Source: Thermoanaerobaculum aquaticum (lineage in GTDB: Bacteria > Acidobacteriota > Thermoanaerobaculia > Thermoanaerobaculales > Thermoanaerobaculaceae). From it: 64,000 bases of DNA. The notes below the pieces were generated by a model that saw only the letters and a list, made by a program, of their open reading frames with translations, was not told the origin of the DNA and searched no databases. Below, one piece after another: positions 16,119 to 24,387 of the stretch (the first letter of the stretch is position 1; each line of letters begins with the position of its first letter). The DNA is taken from positions 138 to 64,137 of the forward strand of contig NZ_JMFG01000016.1 of the NCBI RefSeq assembly GCF_000687145.1. Reading direction: 5' to 3'. Made by a program: the position numbers and the translations under genes.

Positions 16119-17122
16119 GGAGCGAGCCGCTCTGGGAGGTGCAGTGGCACGGCTGGCGGGGAGGAAAAGTGCGCCGCTTTTACCTCACCCGCCGGCGCCT
16201 CTGGCAGCTCCGGGTCGTGACGGTTTTGCTTGTGCTACTGGTTCTGGCGGTGCTGGGCGCGTTGCCGGTGGGGGTGCGGGGCTACCTGGAAAAGTTCACG
16301 GTGAAGACGGCCAAGCAGGAAAACAAGCGCCTGAAACAGGCTCGCGAAAGCCTCTGGGAGCAAGCACGGGAGCTCACCCTGGAGCTTGCCGCCCGGGCCA
16401 ACCGCGGCTCGCGCCTGGCCTGGATGCTGGGCGTGCCGGCAGCGTCTTTTGACCCACCCCCCGCCGCTGAAGCGGGAGCGGAAGAAACCCTCCAGTGGCT
16501 CTTGCGGGAAAGCGGGAAGCTCGTGGAGCTCGGTGGCGCTTTGGCCAACGCGCCGCAACCTCCCTGTCCTTTGGGTAACTTACCCACCGGTATGCCGTTG
16601 GATTTGCGGCAAGCGGTCCCGGTGGGGCTTTTTGGGATTCGCATTTCGCCGTTCACCGGAAGGGAGGAGCCACACCTGGGCTTGACCTGGGCTGCCCCGG
16701 CGGGGACGCGGGTGCTGGCCGCCGGCAGCGGCCTGGTGGCCTTTGCCGGCACCCCCAGGGAACGCAAAACCAACCTCTGGACCCGCCTGGGAACCATCGT
16801 GGTCTTGGATCACGGCGGAGGCGTGTGGAGCCTTTACGGGCATTTGGGCAGCGTGCAGGTGCGCCCCGGGCAGAGGGTGCTGCGGTCGCAACCCCTGGGT
16901 ACCGTAGGGACCAGCGGCTGGACGCGGGTTTCCGCTCTGTACTTTGAGGTCCGCTGGCCCTACCAGGGCGTGAGTCGGCCGGTGGACCCGCTTTTGGTGC
17001 AGCTATCGCTGCTTTTGCCCGAGCTTGACCAGCGCCTGGCGAATCCTTCTGCCAGCCTCGAGGCCCACGCGGTGCCTTTGACCACGCTTGCCGGTGTCAA
17101 GGGCGGGCGGGAGGCCTTTTAG
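16109..17122 (+). CDS. M23/LytM-domain protein, probably non-catalytic
   Basis: A 337-residue protein with one membrane segment (about 35-55), a coiled coil (about 62-105) and a C-terminal LytM fold (about 165-300). Compared with active LytM enzymes, the first zinc ligand H189 and the active-site H245 (LYGHLG) remain. The aspartate ligand is replaced by T193 (HLGLT), and the HxH pair is A-L-Y (276-278). Such loss resembles EnvC/NlpD-like activators of amidases. GTG 16109 overlaps the upstream permease stop by 10 bp, suggesting a functional pair. Confidence 0.78.
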   Translation: MGVGSEPLWEVQWHGWRGGKVRRFYLTRRRLWQLRVVTVLLVLLVLAVLGALPVGVRGYLEKFTVKTAKQENKRLKQARESLWEQARELTLELAARANRGSRLAWMLGVPAASFDPPPAAEAGAEETLQWLLRESGKLVELGGALANAPQPPCPLGNLPTGMPLDLRQAVPVGLFGIRISPFTGREEPHLGLTWAAPAGTRVLAAGSGLVAFAGTPRERKTNLWTRLGTIVVLDHGGGVWSLYGHLGSVQVRPGQRVLRSQPLGTVGTSGWTRVSALYFEVRWPYQGVSRPVDPLLVQLSLLLPELDQRLANPSASLEAHAVPLTTLAGVKGGREAF

Positions 17123-17127
17123 CGTGA

Positions 17128-17157
17128 TTGTCATTTTTCCGGGAAAAGTGATAGCCT
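17128..17157 (+). promoter_or_regulatory. Glycine-cleavage operon promoter
   Basis: TTGTCA (17128-17133), an 18-bp spacer and TAGCCT (17152-17157). The gcvT start is 34 nt after the -10 box and has a strong ribosome site. The leader is too short for a glycine riboswitch. Confidence 0.55.
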
Positions 17158-17191
17158 TCACAACCGGCGCCGGGAGCGCCAGGAGGAGTGT

Positions 17192-18298
17192 ATGACACCC
17201 ACTCCAGCGAAGAAAACCCCGCTTTACCCCGTGCACCTCGAGGCTGGCGCCAAGATGGTGGAGTTCGCCGGTTGGGAAATGCCGGTGCAGTACAAGGGGG
17301 TTTTGGAGGAGCACCGGGCGGTGCGCACCCGCGTGGGCCTTTTTGACGTTTCCCACATGGGAGAGCTGGAGGTCGTGGGGAAAAGGGCGCTGGATTTCGT
17401 GCAGTACGTCACCTGCAACGATGCGTCTCGCCTGACCCCGGGTCGCGCTCAGTACTCGGGGCTCATGACCCCTCGCGGCACCTTCGTGGACGATCTTTTG
17501 GTACACATGCTTTCGCCGGAGCGCTTCCTCTTGGTGGTAAACGCCGCCAACAAAGATAAGGACTACGCCTACCTCTGCGCCCAGGCCCCCGCTTTTGACG
17601 ACGTGGACGTTTTCGACCGCTCAGCCCATTACGCGCAGCTGGCCATCCAGGGTCCGCTGGCGGAAAAGGTGCTGCAAAAGCTCACCGCTGAAAACCTTTC
17701 GGAGATCAAGTACTACCGGTTTGTGCAAGGAGAGGTGGCGGGAGTGCCGGCCATTATTGCCCGCACCGGCTACACCGGGGAAGACGGCTTCGAGGTGTAC
17801 ATCGCCCCGGATGCCGCGGGGAAGCTGTGGCGGTCCATTATGGAGGCAGGCGCCGAGTTTGAAATTCAGCCCTGCGGTCTGGGAGCCCGGGACACCCTGC
17901 GGTTTGAAGCGTGCATGCCGCTTTACGGCAACGACATTGACGACAGCACCACGCCCTTCGAGGCCGGTCTGGATTGGATTGTGAAGTTCGAAAAGGGACC
18001 CTTCCTGGGTCGCGATGCCCTGCTCCACCAGAGGGCTGCCGGCATCAAGCGCAAGCTGGTGGGGTTCGAAATGGTGGGGAAGGGGATCCCGCGCCACGGC
18101 TACCCCATCTTTGACGCCACCAGGGAGGTGGGGTTTGTGACCTCGGGGACCATGTCGCCCACCCTGGGCAAACCCTTAGGGTTGGGGTATGTCCCGGTGG
18201 AGCTTTCGGCGGAGGGCAGCGAAATTTTTGTGGACATCCGCGGCCAGAAGGTCCCGGCGCGGGTGATACCAACGCCGTTTTACCGGCGGGCGAAGTAA
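17192..18298 (+). CDS. gcvT: Glycine cleavage system T protein (aminomethyltransferase)
   Basis: A 368-residue tetrahydrofolate-dependent aminomethyltransferase. It takes the aminomethyl group from lipoyl-GcvH and releases ammonia and 5,10-methylene-THF. Family features are VSHMGELEV near residue 55, IARTGYTGEDGFEVY near 190 and the C-terminal GFVTSGTMSPTLGKPLGLGY. ATG 17192 follows AGGAGG. It is the first gene of the four-gene gcvT-H-PA-PB operon; gcvL is not present here. Confidence 0.96.
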   Translation: MTPTPAKKTPLYPVHLEAGAKMVEFAGWEMPVQYKGVLEEHRAVRTRVGLFDVSHMGELEVVGKRALDFVQYVTCNDASRLTPGRAQYSGLMTPRGTFVDDLLVHMLSPERFLLVVNAANKDKDYAYLCAQAPAFDDVDVFDRSAHYAQLAIQGPLAEKVLQKLTAENLSEIKYYRFVQGEVAGVPAIIARTGYTGEDGFEVYIAPDAAGKLWRSIMEAGAEFEIQPCGLGARDTLRFEACMPLYGNDIDDSTTPFEAGLDWIVKFEKGPFLGRDALLHQRAAGIKRKLVGFEMVGKGIPRHGYPIFDATREVGFVTSGTMSPTLGKPLGLGYVPVELSAEGSEIFVDIRGQKVPARVIPTPFYRRAK

Positions 18299-18315
18299 GA
18301 AAAAGGGAGGTAAGA

Positions 18316-18702
18316 ATGGCACGACCGGAAAACCTTCTCTACAGCAAGACCCACGAATGGGTGCGGGTAGATGGGGACATCGCCACGGTGGGGATTACCG
18401 ACTACGCCCAGGAGCAGCTGGGCGACGTGGTGATGGTGGATTTCCCCGCCGTGGGCAAGGCGGTGCAAGCCGGGCAGGAAATGGGCACGGTGGAGTCGGT
18501 AAAGGCGGTTTCCGAGGTGTTTTCGCCGGTTTCGGGGGAAGTGGTGGAGGTCAACGGCGAACTGGAAGCGCACCCCGAGCTGGTCAACCAGGACCCCTTT
18601 GGCTCCGGATGGCTGGTCAAGATTAAGGTGAGCCAGGTCCCTTCGGACCTCATGGATGCCAAAGCCTACGAGCAGTTTGTCCAGGAGGAAGGGGGTCATT
18701 GA
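18316..18702 (+). CDS. gcvH: Glycine cleavage system H protein
   Basis: A 128-residue lipoyl carrier protein that shuttles the aminomethyl intermediate between P, T and L proteins. The lipoylation site is K63 in VESVKAVSEV. The N terminus (LLYSKTHEWVRVDGDIATVG) is diagnostic. It lies 17 bp after gcvT with AGGGAGG as ribosome site, and its stop overlaps the gcvPA start (TGATG). Confidence 0.97.
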   Translation: MARPENLLYSKTHEWVRVDGDIATVGITDYAQEQLGDVVMVDFPAVGKAVQAGQEMGTVESVKAVSEVFSPVSGEVVEVNGELEAHPELVNQDPFGSGWLVKIKVSQVPSDLMDAKAYEQFVQEEGGH

Positions 18703-20036
18703 TGCACCGGTACCAGCCGGGGGCGGGGGATCGCCAGCGCATCCTTCAGTTTCTTGGCTTGAAATCCCCGGAAGAGCTCTTCGCGGCCATTCCCCAGGAG
18801 GTCAGAGTTGGCGAGCTGCCCTTGCCTTTGGGCATGGCGGAGGAGGAAGTCCGCAGGGTTTTCCGGGAGTGGGCGGCAGCCAACGTCACCGCCGAAGAGA
18901 AGGTGAGCTTCCTGGGCGCCGGGGTTTACCGGCACGTGGTGCCGGCGGTGATGGACGCGGTGCTTTCCCGGGCTGAGTTCTTCACGGCGTACACCCCTTA
19001 CCAGCCCGAGGTCAGCCAGGGCACGCTGCAGGCCATTTTCGAGTTTCAAACCTACGTGTGTTTGCTCACCGAAATGCCGGTGGCCAACGCTTCCCTTTAC
19101 GACGGTGCCACCGCCGTGGTGGAAGCCGTGCTCATGGCCGCCCGCCTGCGGCCGGAAAAGCGCAAGGTTTTTGTTTCCCGGCTTATCCACCCCGATTACC
19201 TGGCCACCCTGCGCACCTACGCGGAAGCGGCGGAGCTGGAGCTTTTAGAGCTTCCCTGGGATGGGGCCGGTCGCACTGACCTGAGCCAGATTCATCCTGA
19301 AGAAGCGGTGGCGGTGGTGGTGCAGTCCCCCAACGTTTTGGGGGTCGTTGAGGATCTGGCGGCGGTGAAGAAGGCTTCCGGTGAGGCGCTTTCGGTGCAG
19401 GTGGTGGCGGAAGCCACCTCCCTGGGGCTTTTGGCCCCCGGCGGCCGCTTTGGTTTTGACGTGGTTTGTGGGGACATGCAGGCCTTTGGGCTGCCTCCCT
19501 CCTTTGGTGGCCCCCATGTGGGCTTTTTTGCCACCCGTAAAGAGTACCTCCGGCAAATGCCGGGAAGGCTGGTAGGGCAGACCGTGGACGCCGACGGACA
19601 GAGGGCGTTTGTGCTCACGCTTTCCACCCGCGAGCAACACATCCGCCGCGCCAAGGCCACCTCAAACATCTGCACGAACCATTCCCTCATGGCCCTGGGG
19701 GTTACGGTGGTGCTTTCGCTTCTGGGCAAAAAGGGGGTCCGCGAGCTGGCGTTGGCCTCCCACGCCAAGGCCGAGTACCTGAAGAAGCGCCTGGCCTCGC
19801 TGGCCCCCAAGGTGCAGCTGGCCTTCCCTGAAAGCCCCACGTACAACGAGTTTTTGCTCCTCCATGGGGAGCCGGAAAAGCTTTTGGCGCGGCTTTCCGA
19901 GGAAGGGATCCTGGGGGGCGTGGCCACCAGCCGGCTGGCTTCCTACCTGCCCCCGGGTGTCTTGGTGGCCGTCACCGAAAAGAACACCAGGGAGGAGTGC
20001 GATCGTTTGGTGGACGCATTGGGGAGGCTGGCATGA
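18702..20036 (+). CDS. gcvPA: Glycine dehydrogenase (decarboxylating) subunit 1
   Basis: A 444-residue subunit of the two-part P protein, the pyridoxal-phosphate decarboxylase of the glycine cleavage system. The N-terminal half of the P protein is a separate gene here, as in Gram-positives, Thermus and archaea. Features include YTPYQPEVSQGTLQAIFEFQ and the glycine-rich PPSFGGPHVG. The PLP lysine is in the partner subunit. ATG 18702 overlaps the gcvH stop. Split P protein is normal for the family and not a frameshift. Confidence 0.95.
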   Translation: MHRYQPGAGDRQRILQFLGLKSPEELFAAIPQEVRVGELPLPLGMAEEEVRRVFREWAAANVTAEEKVSFLGAGVYRHVVPAVMDAVLSRAEFFTAYTPYQPEVSQGTLQAIFEFQTYVCLLTEMPVANASLYDGATAVVEAVLMAARLRPEKRKVFVSRLIHPDYLATLRTYAEAAELELLELPWDGAGRTDLSQIHPEEAVAVVVQSPNVLGVVEDLAAVKKASGEALSVQVVAEATSLGLLAPGGRFGFDVVCGDMQAFGLPPSFGGPHVGFFATRKEYLRQMPGRLVGQTVDADGQRAFVLTLSTREQHIRRAKATSNICTNHSLMALGVTVVLSLLGKKGVRELALASHAKAEYLKKRLASLAPKVQLAFPESPTYNEFLLLHGEPEKLLARLSEEGILGGVATSRLASYLPPGVLVAVTEKNTREECDRLVDALGRLA

Positions 20037-21520
20037 AGGGGAAATCCTTGCGGGCCCGGGAAGCCCTGATCTTTGAGCGTTCCACGCCGGGAACCGTGGG
20101 TTACCAGCTTCCGGCCTTCGACGTGGAGCCGGTGGACCCCGCCAAGACGCTAGGTGCCGAGCTGGTGCGCGGGGAAATTGCAGACCTCCCCGAAGTTTCG
20201 GAGGTGGAGGTGGTCCGTCACTTCCACCGCCTCTCCCAGTGGAACTACGCCGTGGATGAGGGACTTTACCCCCTGGGCTCCTGCACCATGAAGTACAACC
20301 CCCGCATCAACGAGGAGCTGGCCCGGCTTTCCGGCTTTGCCCAGGTGCACCCCCTGCAACCGGAAAGCGAGGTGCAGGGTGCCTTGCGGCTCATGTGGGA
20401 GCTGGAGCAGGCGCTCATTGGCATAACCGGCATGGCCCGGGTCACCCTGCAGCCAGCAGCCGGTGCTCACGGTGAGCTCGCCGGCATGCTCATGATCCGC
20501 AAGGCGCTGGAAGACCGGGGTGAGGGCCGGCGCACGGTGCTGATCCCCGACTCCGCCCACGGCACCAACCCCGCTTCGGCGGTTTTTGCCGGGTTCAAGG
20601 TCAAAGAAATTGCCTCCACTTCAGCGGGAACTCTGGATGTGGACGCCCTGAGGCGGGAGCTGGAAAGCGGGGACGTAGCGGCGCTCATGATTACGGTGCC
20701 CAACACGTTGGGGGTTTTTGAGCCGGAAATTGCCAAAGCTGCCGCCATGCTGCACGAAAAGGGCGCCTTTCTTTACATGGATGGTGCCAACCTCAACGCC
20801 TTCGTGGGGGTTGCTTCCCCAGGGAAAATGGGCGCTGACGCCCTGCACATTAATCTGCACAAGACCTTTTCCACCCCTCACGGTGGAGGGGGGCCGGGAG
20901 CGGGACCGGTGGCGGTTTCCCGCCTTTTGGAGCCGTACCTGCCGGTACCGGTGGTGGAAAAGCGCCAGGGCGTGTTCACCCTGGACTACGACCGCCCCAA
21001 GAGCATTGGCAAGGTTCGCTCCTTTTACGGCAACTTCGGCATCATGGTGCGGGCCCTGGCCTATATCCTCTCCCTGGGGCGGAACGGGCTTAAGGCCATG
21101 ACCGAAGCGGCGGTCCTGAACGCCAACTACCTGCGGCGGGCCCTTGCGGAGCACTACCACCTGCCCTACCAAAGCCCCACCTTGCACGAAGTGGTGTTTG
21201 ACGACTCCCGGCAAAAGCCCTTCGGTGTTTCCAACATTGACATTGCTAAAAGGCTTCTGGACTACGGTTTCCACGCACCCACCGTGTCCTTCCCGCTCAT
21301 CGTGCACGGGGCGCTGATGATCGAACCCACCGACAGCGAAAGCTTGGCCGAGCTGGAGGCTTTTGTGGAAGCCATGAAGGCCATTGCCCAGGAAGCCAGG
21401 GAAAACCCCGAGCTTTTGAAAACCGCGCCCCACACCACGCCGGTGCGCCGCTTGGACGAGGTCCGGGCCGCCCGGCAACCGATCCTGCGCTGGTACCCCC
21501 AGGGCGCGGAAAGCCCCTAA
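20033..21520 (+). CDS. gcvPB: Glycine dehydrogenase (decarboxylating) subunit 2
   Basis: A 495-residue catalytic subunit. The PLP lysine is K277 in NLHKTFSTPHGGGGPG. Other P-protein hallmarks are LGSCTMKYNPRIN near residue 95 and PDSAHGTNPAS near 180. ATG 20033 overlaps the gcvPA stop as ATGA, so the two subunits are made in a coupled, probably equimolar way. It ends the operon; 128 bp separate it from queD. Confidence 0.96.
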   Translation: MKGKSLRAREALIFERSTPGTVGYQLPAFDVEPVDPAKTLGAELVRGEIADLPEVSEVEVVRHFHRLSQWNYAVDEGLYPLGSCTMKYNPRINEELARLSGFAQVHPLQPESEVQGALRLMWELEQALIGITGMARVTLQPAAGAHGELAGMLMIRKALEDRGEGRRTVLIPDSAHGTNPASAVFAGFKVKEIASTSAGTLDVDALRRELESGDVAALMITVPNTLGVFEPEIAKAAAMLHEKGAFLYMDGANLNAFVGVASPGKMGADALHINLHKTFSTPHGGGGPGAGPVAVSRLLEPYLPVPVVEKRQGVFTLDYDRPKSIGKVRSFYGNFGIMVRALAYILSLGRNGLKAMTEAAVLNANYLRRALAEHYHLPYQSPTLHEVVFDDSRQKPFGVSNIDIAKRLLDYGFHAPTVSFPLIVHGALMIEPTDSESLAELEAFVEAMKAIAQEARENPELLKTAPHTTPVRRLDEVRAARQPILRWYPQGAESP

Positions 21521-21626
21521 CGGGCTGGTTTCGCGCCGGGGTGCCAAGGGGTTGTTTTCTTAAAAGGGGTTTCGGCGGGGCCGGCAAAAAAACGGCGCGG
21601 TGATCGTGTGCGCTGAAGCGGTTCGC

Positions 21627-21632
21627 TACACT
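21627..21632 (+). promoter_or_regulatory. Candidate -10 box for queD and the downstream operon
   Basis: TACACT lies 16 nt before ATG 21649, with a purine-rich ribosome site (GGAACGGAGAGG) between. No strong -35 is seen. Confidence 0.4.
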
Positions 21633-21648
21633 GAGGAACGGAGAGGCT

Positions 21649-22110
21649 ATGGGAAGCTTTCGGGTTGCCAAGCAGTTCACCTTTGACGCCGGGCATCGGC
21701 TCGTTTCCCACCCCGAGCTTTGCCGCCACCTGCACGGCCACACCTATCGGGTGGAGGTGGTGCTGGAGGCGCCCTCTTTGGACCCCAACGCCATGGTTTG
21801 CGACTACAAGGCCCTTTCGCTATTGGTGCGTTCGGTCCTGGCCCCCCTGGATCACGCCATGATCCTTTGGCGGGAGGACCCCCTTCGCGGGGTTCTGGAG
21901 CAAGCCGGGGAAAGGGTGGTTGTCCTGGATGCGGAGCCCAGCGCCGAGGTTTTAGCTCAGCACCTCTTTTCCGAGATCAAAAAGGTGCTGGCCCAGGCTG
22001 CCGCCGAGCCGCAGCGGGTGGCCCCCTACCGCTGGCGCCCGGAAATCCGACTGGTTTCGGTTCGCCTTTGGGAAACCCCCACCACCTGGGCGGAGTACAG
22101 CGAAGCATGA
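21649..22110 (+). CDS. queD: 6-carboxytetrahydropterin synthase (QueD/PTPS family)
   Basis: A 153-residue PTPS-family enzyme. Zinc ligands are H16, H29 and H31; the catalytic cysteine is C25 in the C-X3-HGH motif (CRHLHGH) that marks QueD. QueD converts dihydroneopterin triphosphate to 6-carboxytetrahydropterin on the route to queuosine. No queC, queE or queF lies nearby. It overlaps the next gene by ATGA, so it is co-transcribed with the putative sphingolipid genes, perhaps by chance of operon packing. Confidence 0.88.
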   Translation: MGSFRVAKQFTFDAGHRLVSHPELCRHLHGHTYRVEVVLEAPSLDPNAMVCDYKALSLLVRSVLAPLDHAMILWREDPLRGVLEQAGERVVVLDAEPSAEVLAQHLFSEIKKVLAQAAAEPQRVAPYRWRPEIRLVSVRLWETPTTWAEYSEA

Positions 22111-23165
22111 GCGCAAGCCTGGAAAAAAGCCTTCCCCCTCCGCTGGACGTGCAGGACCTGACGGCCCTTTGCGCGGCCATCCCTCAGCCCATTGGCGTCA
22201 CGGGTGCTACAGGGTTCGTGGGTAGCCACCTTCTTGAAGCGCTGGTGGCCGGCGGTGCAGCGGTACGGCTTTTGGTGCGGGACCCCAAGAAGCTGCCCAC
22301 GGCTTTGGCTTCCCAGGTGGAAGTGGTGGTGGGCGATTTGGGCGATGACGCTGCTTTGCAGCAGTTTGCGGCGGGTTTGGGGACGGTGCTGCACCTGGCC
22401 GGGCTGGTGCGTGCCCGGCGGGAGGAGCAGTTCGTTGCGGCCAACGCGGTGGGGACAGCCAAGTTAGTGGCTGCTCTCGAAAAAACCGCAGCAAAACCCC
22501 GCTTTGTTTACGTTTCCTCGCTGGCCGCTGCCGGTCCTTCGCCAAATCCTGAGGGTCGCGCCCCGGAAGACCCGCCGGCCCCCATTTCCGCTTACGGGCG
22601 CTCCAAGCTTGCGGGGGAAAGGGCGGTGGCCGGGTATGGGGGGAGCTGGGTCATCCTGCGCCCTCCGGCCATTTACGGGCCCCGCGACCGCGATGTTTTG
22701 CAGTTTTTCAAGATGGCCAGCCAGGGTTGGCTCTTTTACCCGCGGGGGGAACGCTACATTACGGTGGCCTTTGTGGGGGACGTGGTCCTGGCGGTGCTGC
22801 GGGCGGCGGCAAGCTCACGTTCCGGCAGCATCTTCCACCTGGGTGAGCCCACACCGTACCCCATGGGGGTTTTGCTGCAAACCTTGGTGGAAGCGGGCAA
22901 GGTGCGGGCCAGGGTGGTGCCTCTTCCGGGCCTCATTTTCCGCGTGGCGGGTCTGGTGGGCGACGGGCTTCACCTATTAGGCTTTCGCGATGTACCCATG
23001 ACGTCGGATAAAGCCAGCGAGCTGCTGGCCCGCCACTGGACGGCGCAGACCCGTTCTTCCCTTTCGGCCCTTGAGCTCCCGGAGCCGGTACCCTTCCGTC
23101 AAGGTGCCGTGCTGACCTGGGCCTGGTACCGGAGGGAAGGATGGTTACCGCATGGTAAGATTTGA
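22107..23165 (+). CDS. NAD(P)-dependent epimerase/dehydratase-family reductase (CerR candidate)
   Basis: A 352-residue extended short-chain dehydrogenase. The Rossmann motif is GATGFVGSH (residues about 32-40). The catalytic region has VSSLAAAG and the Y-x3-K pair in SAYGRSKLAGE. Next to a serine-palmitoyltransferase-like gene, the best-supported role is reduction of the 3-keto group of 3-ketoceramide or 3-ketosphinganine, as done by CerR in Caulobacter; this is inference from context. Sterol or sugar substrates remain possible. ATGA overlap with queD. Confidence 0.8.
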   Translation: MSASLEKSLPPPLDVQDLTALCAAIPQPIGVTGATGFVGSHLLEALVAGGAAVRLLVRDPKKLPTALASQVEVVVGDLGDDAALQQFAAGLGTVLHLAGLVRARREEQFVAANAVGTAKLVAALEKTAAKPRFVYVSSLAAAGPSPNPEGRAPEDPPAPISAYGRSKLAGERAVAGYGGSWVILRPPAIYGPRDRDVLQFFKMASQGWLFYPRGERYITVAFVGDVVLAVLRAAASSRSGSIFHLGEPTPYPMGVLLQTLVEAGKVRARVVPLPGLIFRVAGLVGDGLHLLGFRDVPMTSDKASELLARHWTAQTRSSLSALELPEPVPFRQGAVLTWAWYRREGWLPHGKI

Positions 23166-24387
23166 CACGATGACGGACGGAGCGCGCGAAAGGGGTAAAA
23201 GCGTGGACATTTTTCAAAAGTGCTACGACTTCCGCGATGCCGATGAGGTAAAACAGGCCGGGCTTTACAGCTACTTTCGCATGATCTCCTCGGCCCAGGA
23301 ACCGGTGGTGATGATGAACGGCCGGGAGGTGGTAATGCTGGGCTCCAACAACTACCTGGGGCTCACCAACCACCCGGAGGTGAAAAAGGCGGCTCAGGAA
23401 GCCGTGGCCAAGTACGGCACGGGTTGTGCCGGGTCACGGTTTTTGAACGGCACCCTGGATATTCACGTGCAGCTGGAGGAAAAGCTGGCGCAGTTCATGC
23501 GCAAGGAAGCAGCTTTGACCTTTTCCACCGGCTTTCAGGTGAATCTCGGCACGGTTTCCTGCCTGGTGGAGCGGGGGGACATCGTTTACCTCGACAAGCT
23601 GGACCACGCCTGCATCATTGACGGGGCGCGGCTGGGTTTTGGCACCGTGGTGAAGTACGAGCACAACGACGTGGCCGATTTGGACCGCCGCTTGTCCCTC
23701 AAGGACCCTTCCCGCGGCGCTCTGGTGGTGGTGGATGGTGTTTTCTCCATGGAGGGCGACATCGTCAACCTCCCGGGCCTGGTAGAGGTTTGCCAAAAGC
23801 ACGGCGCCCGCCTCATGGTGGACAACGCCCACGGCATTGGCGTTTTGGGGGAGCACGGGCGCGGCACCGCCGAGCACTTTGGCCTTGAGGACAAGGTGGA
23901 CCTCATCATGGGCACCTTCTCCAAGTCGCTGGCTTCGGTGGGAGGGTTCATTGCCGGCGAGGAGAGGGTCATCAACTGGATCAAGCACCGCGCCCGCTCG
24001 TTGATCTTTTCGGCGGCTCCCCCACCGGCCTCGGTGGCGGCGGTGCTCAAAGCCGTGGAGATCATCGAGCGCGAGCCGGAACGCCGGGCCAAGCTGTGGG
24101 AAAACACCGCCTTCATGAAGCGTGAGCTGGCCAACTTGGGTTTTGACACCGGCGACTCCCAAACCCCGGTGATTCCGGTGGTGGTGGGTGAAGACCGCCT
24201 GGCGTTCTTCATGGCCAAACGCCTGGAGGAGGAAGGGGTGTTTGTGAACCCCGTGATTTCCCCGGCGGTGCCTCCCGGCCGCGCGTTGCTCCGCACCTCC
24301 TACATGGCCACCCACACCCGGGAGCATTTGGAAAGAGCGTTGGCGGCGTTTGCCAAAGTGGGCCGCGAGGTGGGCTTGATCCCATGA
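23152..24387 (+). CDS. Serine palmitoyltransferase-like alpha-oxoamine synthase
   Basis: A 411-residue PLP enzyme of the alpha-oxoamine synthase family (KBL, BioF, SPT). The PLP lysine is K258 in GTFSKSLASVGG; H-bonding motifs DNAHGIGVLG and GSNNYLGLTNHP are present. The family condenses an amino acid with an acyl thioester. The N terminus VDIFQKCYDF, the RTSYMATHT region and the neighbours favour serine palmitoyltransferase over KBL or BioF. ATG 23152 follows GGAGGGAAGG; ATG 23170, with TAAGAT 8 nt upstream, is a credible alternative. It overlaps genes on both sides. Confidence 0.8.
   Translation: MVRFDTMTDGARERGKSVDIFQKCYDFRDADEVKQAGLYSYFRMISSAQEPVVMMNGREVVMLGSNNYLGLTNHPEVKKAAQEAVAKYGTGCAGSRFLNGTLDIHVQLEEKLAQFMRKEAALTFSTGFQVNLGTVSCLVERGDIVYLDKLDHACIIDGARLGFGTVVKYEHNDVADLDRRLSLKDPSRGALVVVDGVFSMEGDIVNLPGLVEVCQKHGARLMVDNAHGIGVLGEHGRGTAEHFGLEDKVDLIMGTFSKSLASVGGFIAGEERVINWIKHRARSLIFSAAPPPASVAAVLKAVEIIEREPERRAKLWENTAFMKRELANLGFDTGDSQTPVIPVVVGEDRLAFFMAKRLEEEGVFVNPVISPAVPPGRALLRTSYMATHTREHLERALAAFAKVGREVGLIP

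Noticed and set aside
17123-17191. Glycine riboswitch before gcvT
   Set aside because: Only 69 bp lie between the genes and they hold a promoter and a ribosome site; there is no room for the aptamer.
18702-21520. Split glycine dehydrogenase as a frameshifted gcvP
   Set aside because: Two-subunit P proteins with an ATGA junction are normal in many bacteria and archaea, and each half has the expected ends.
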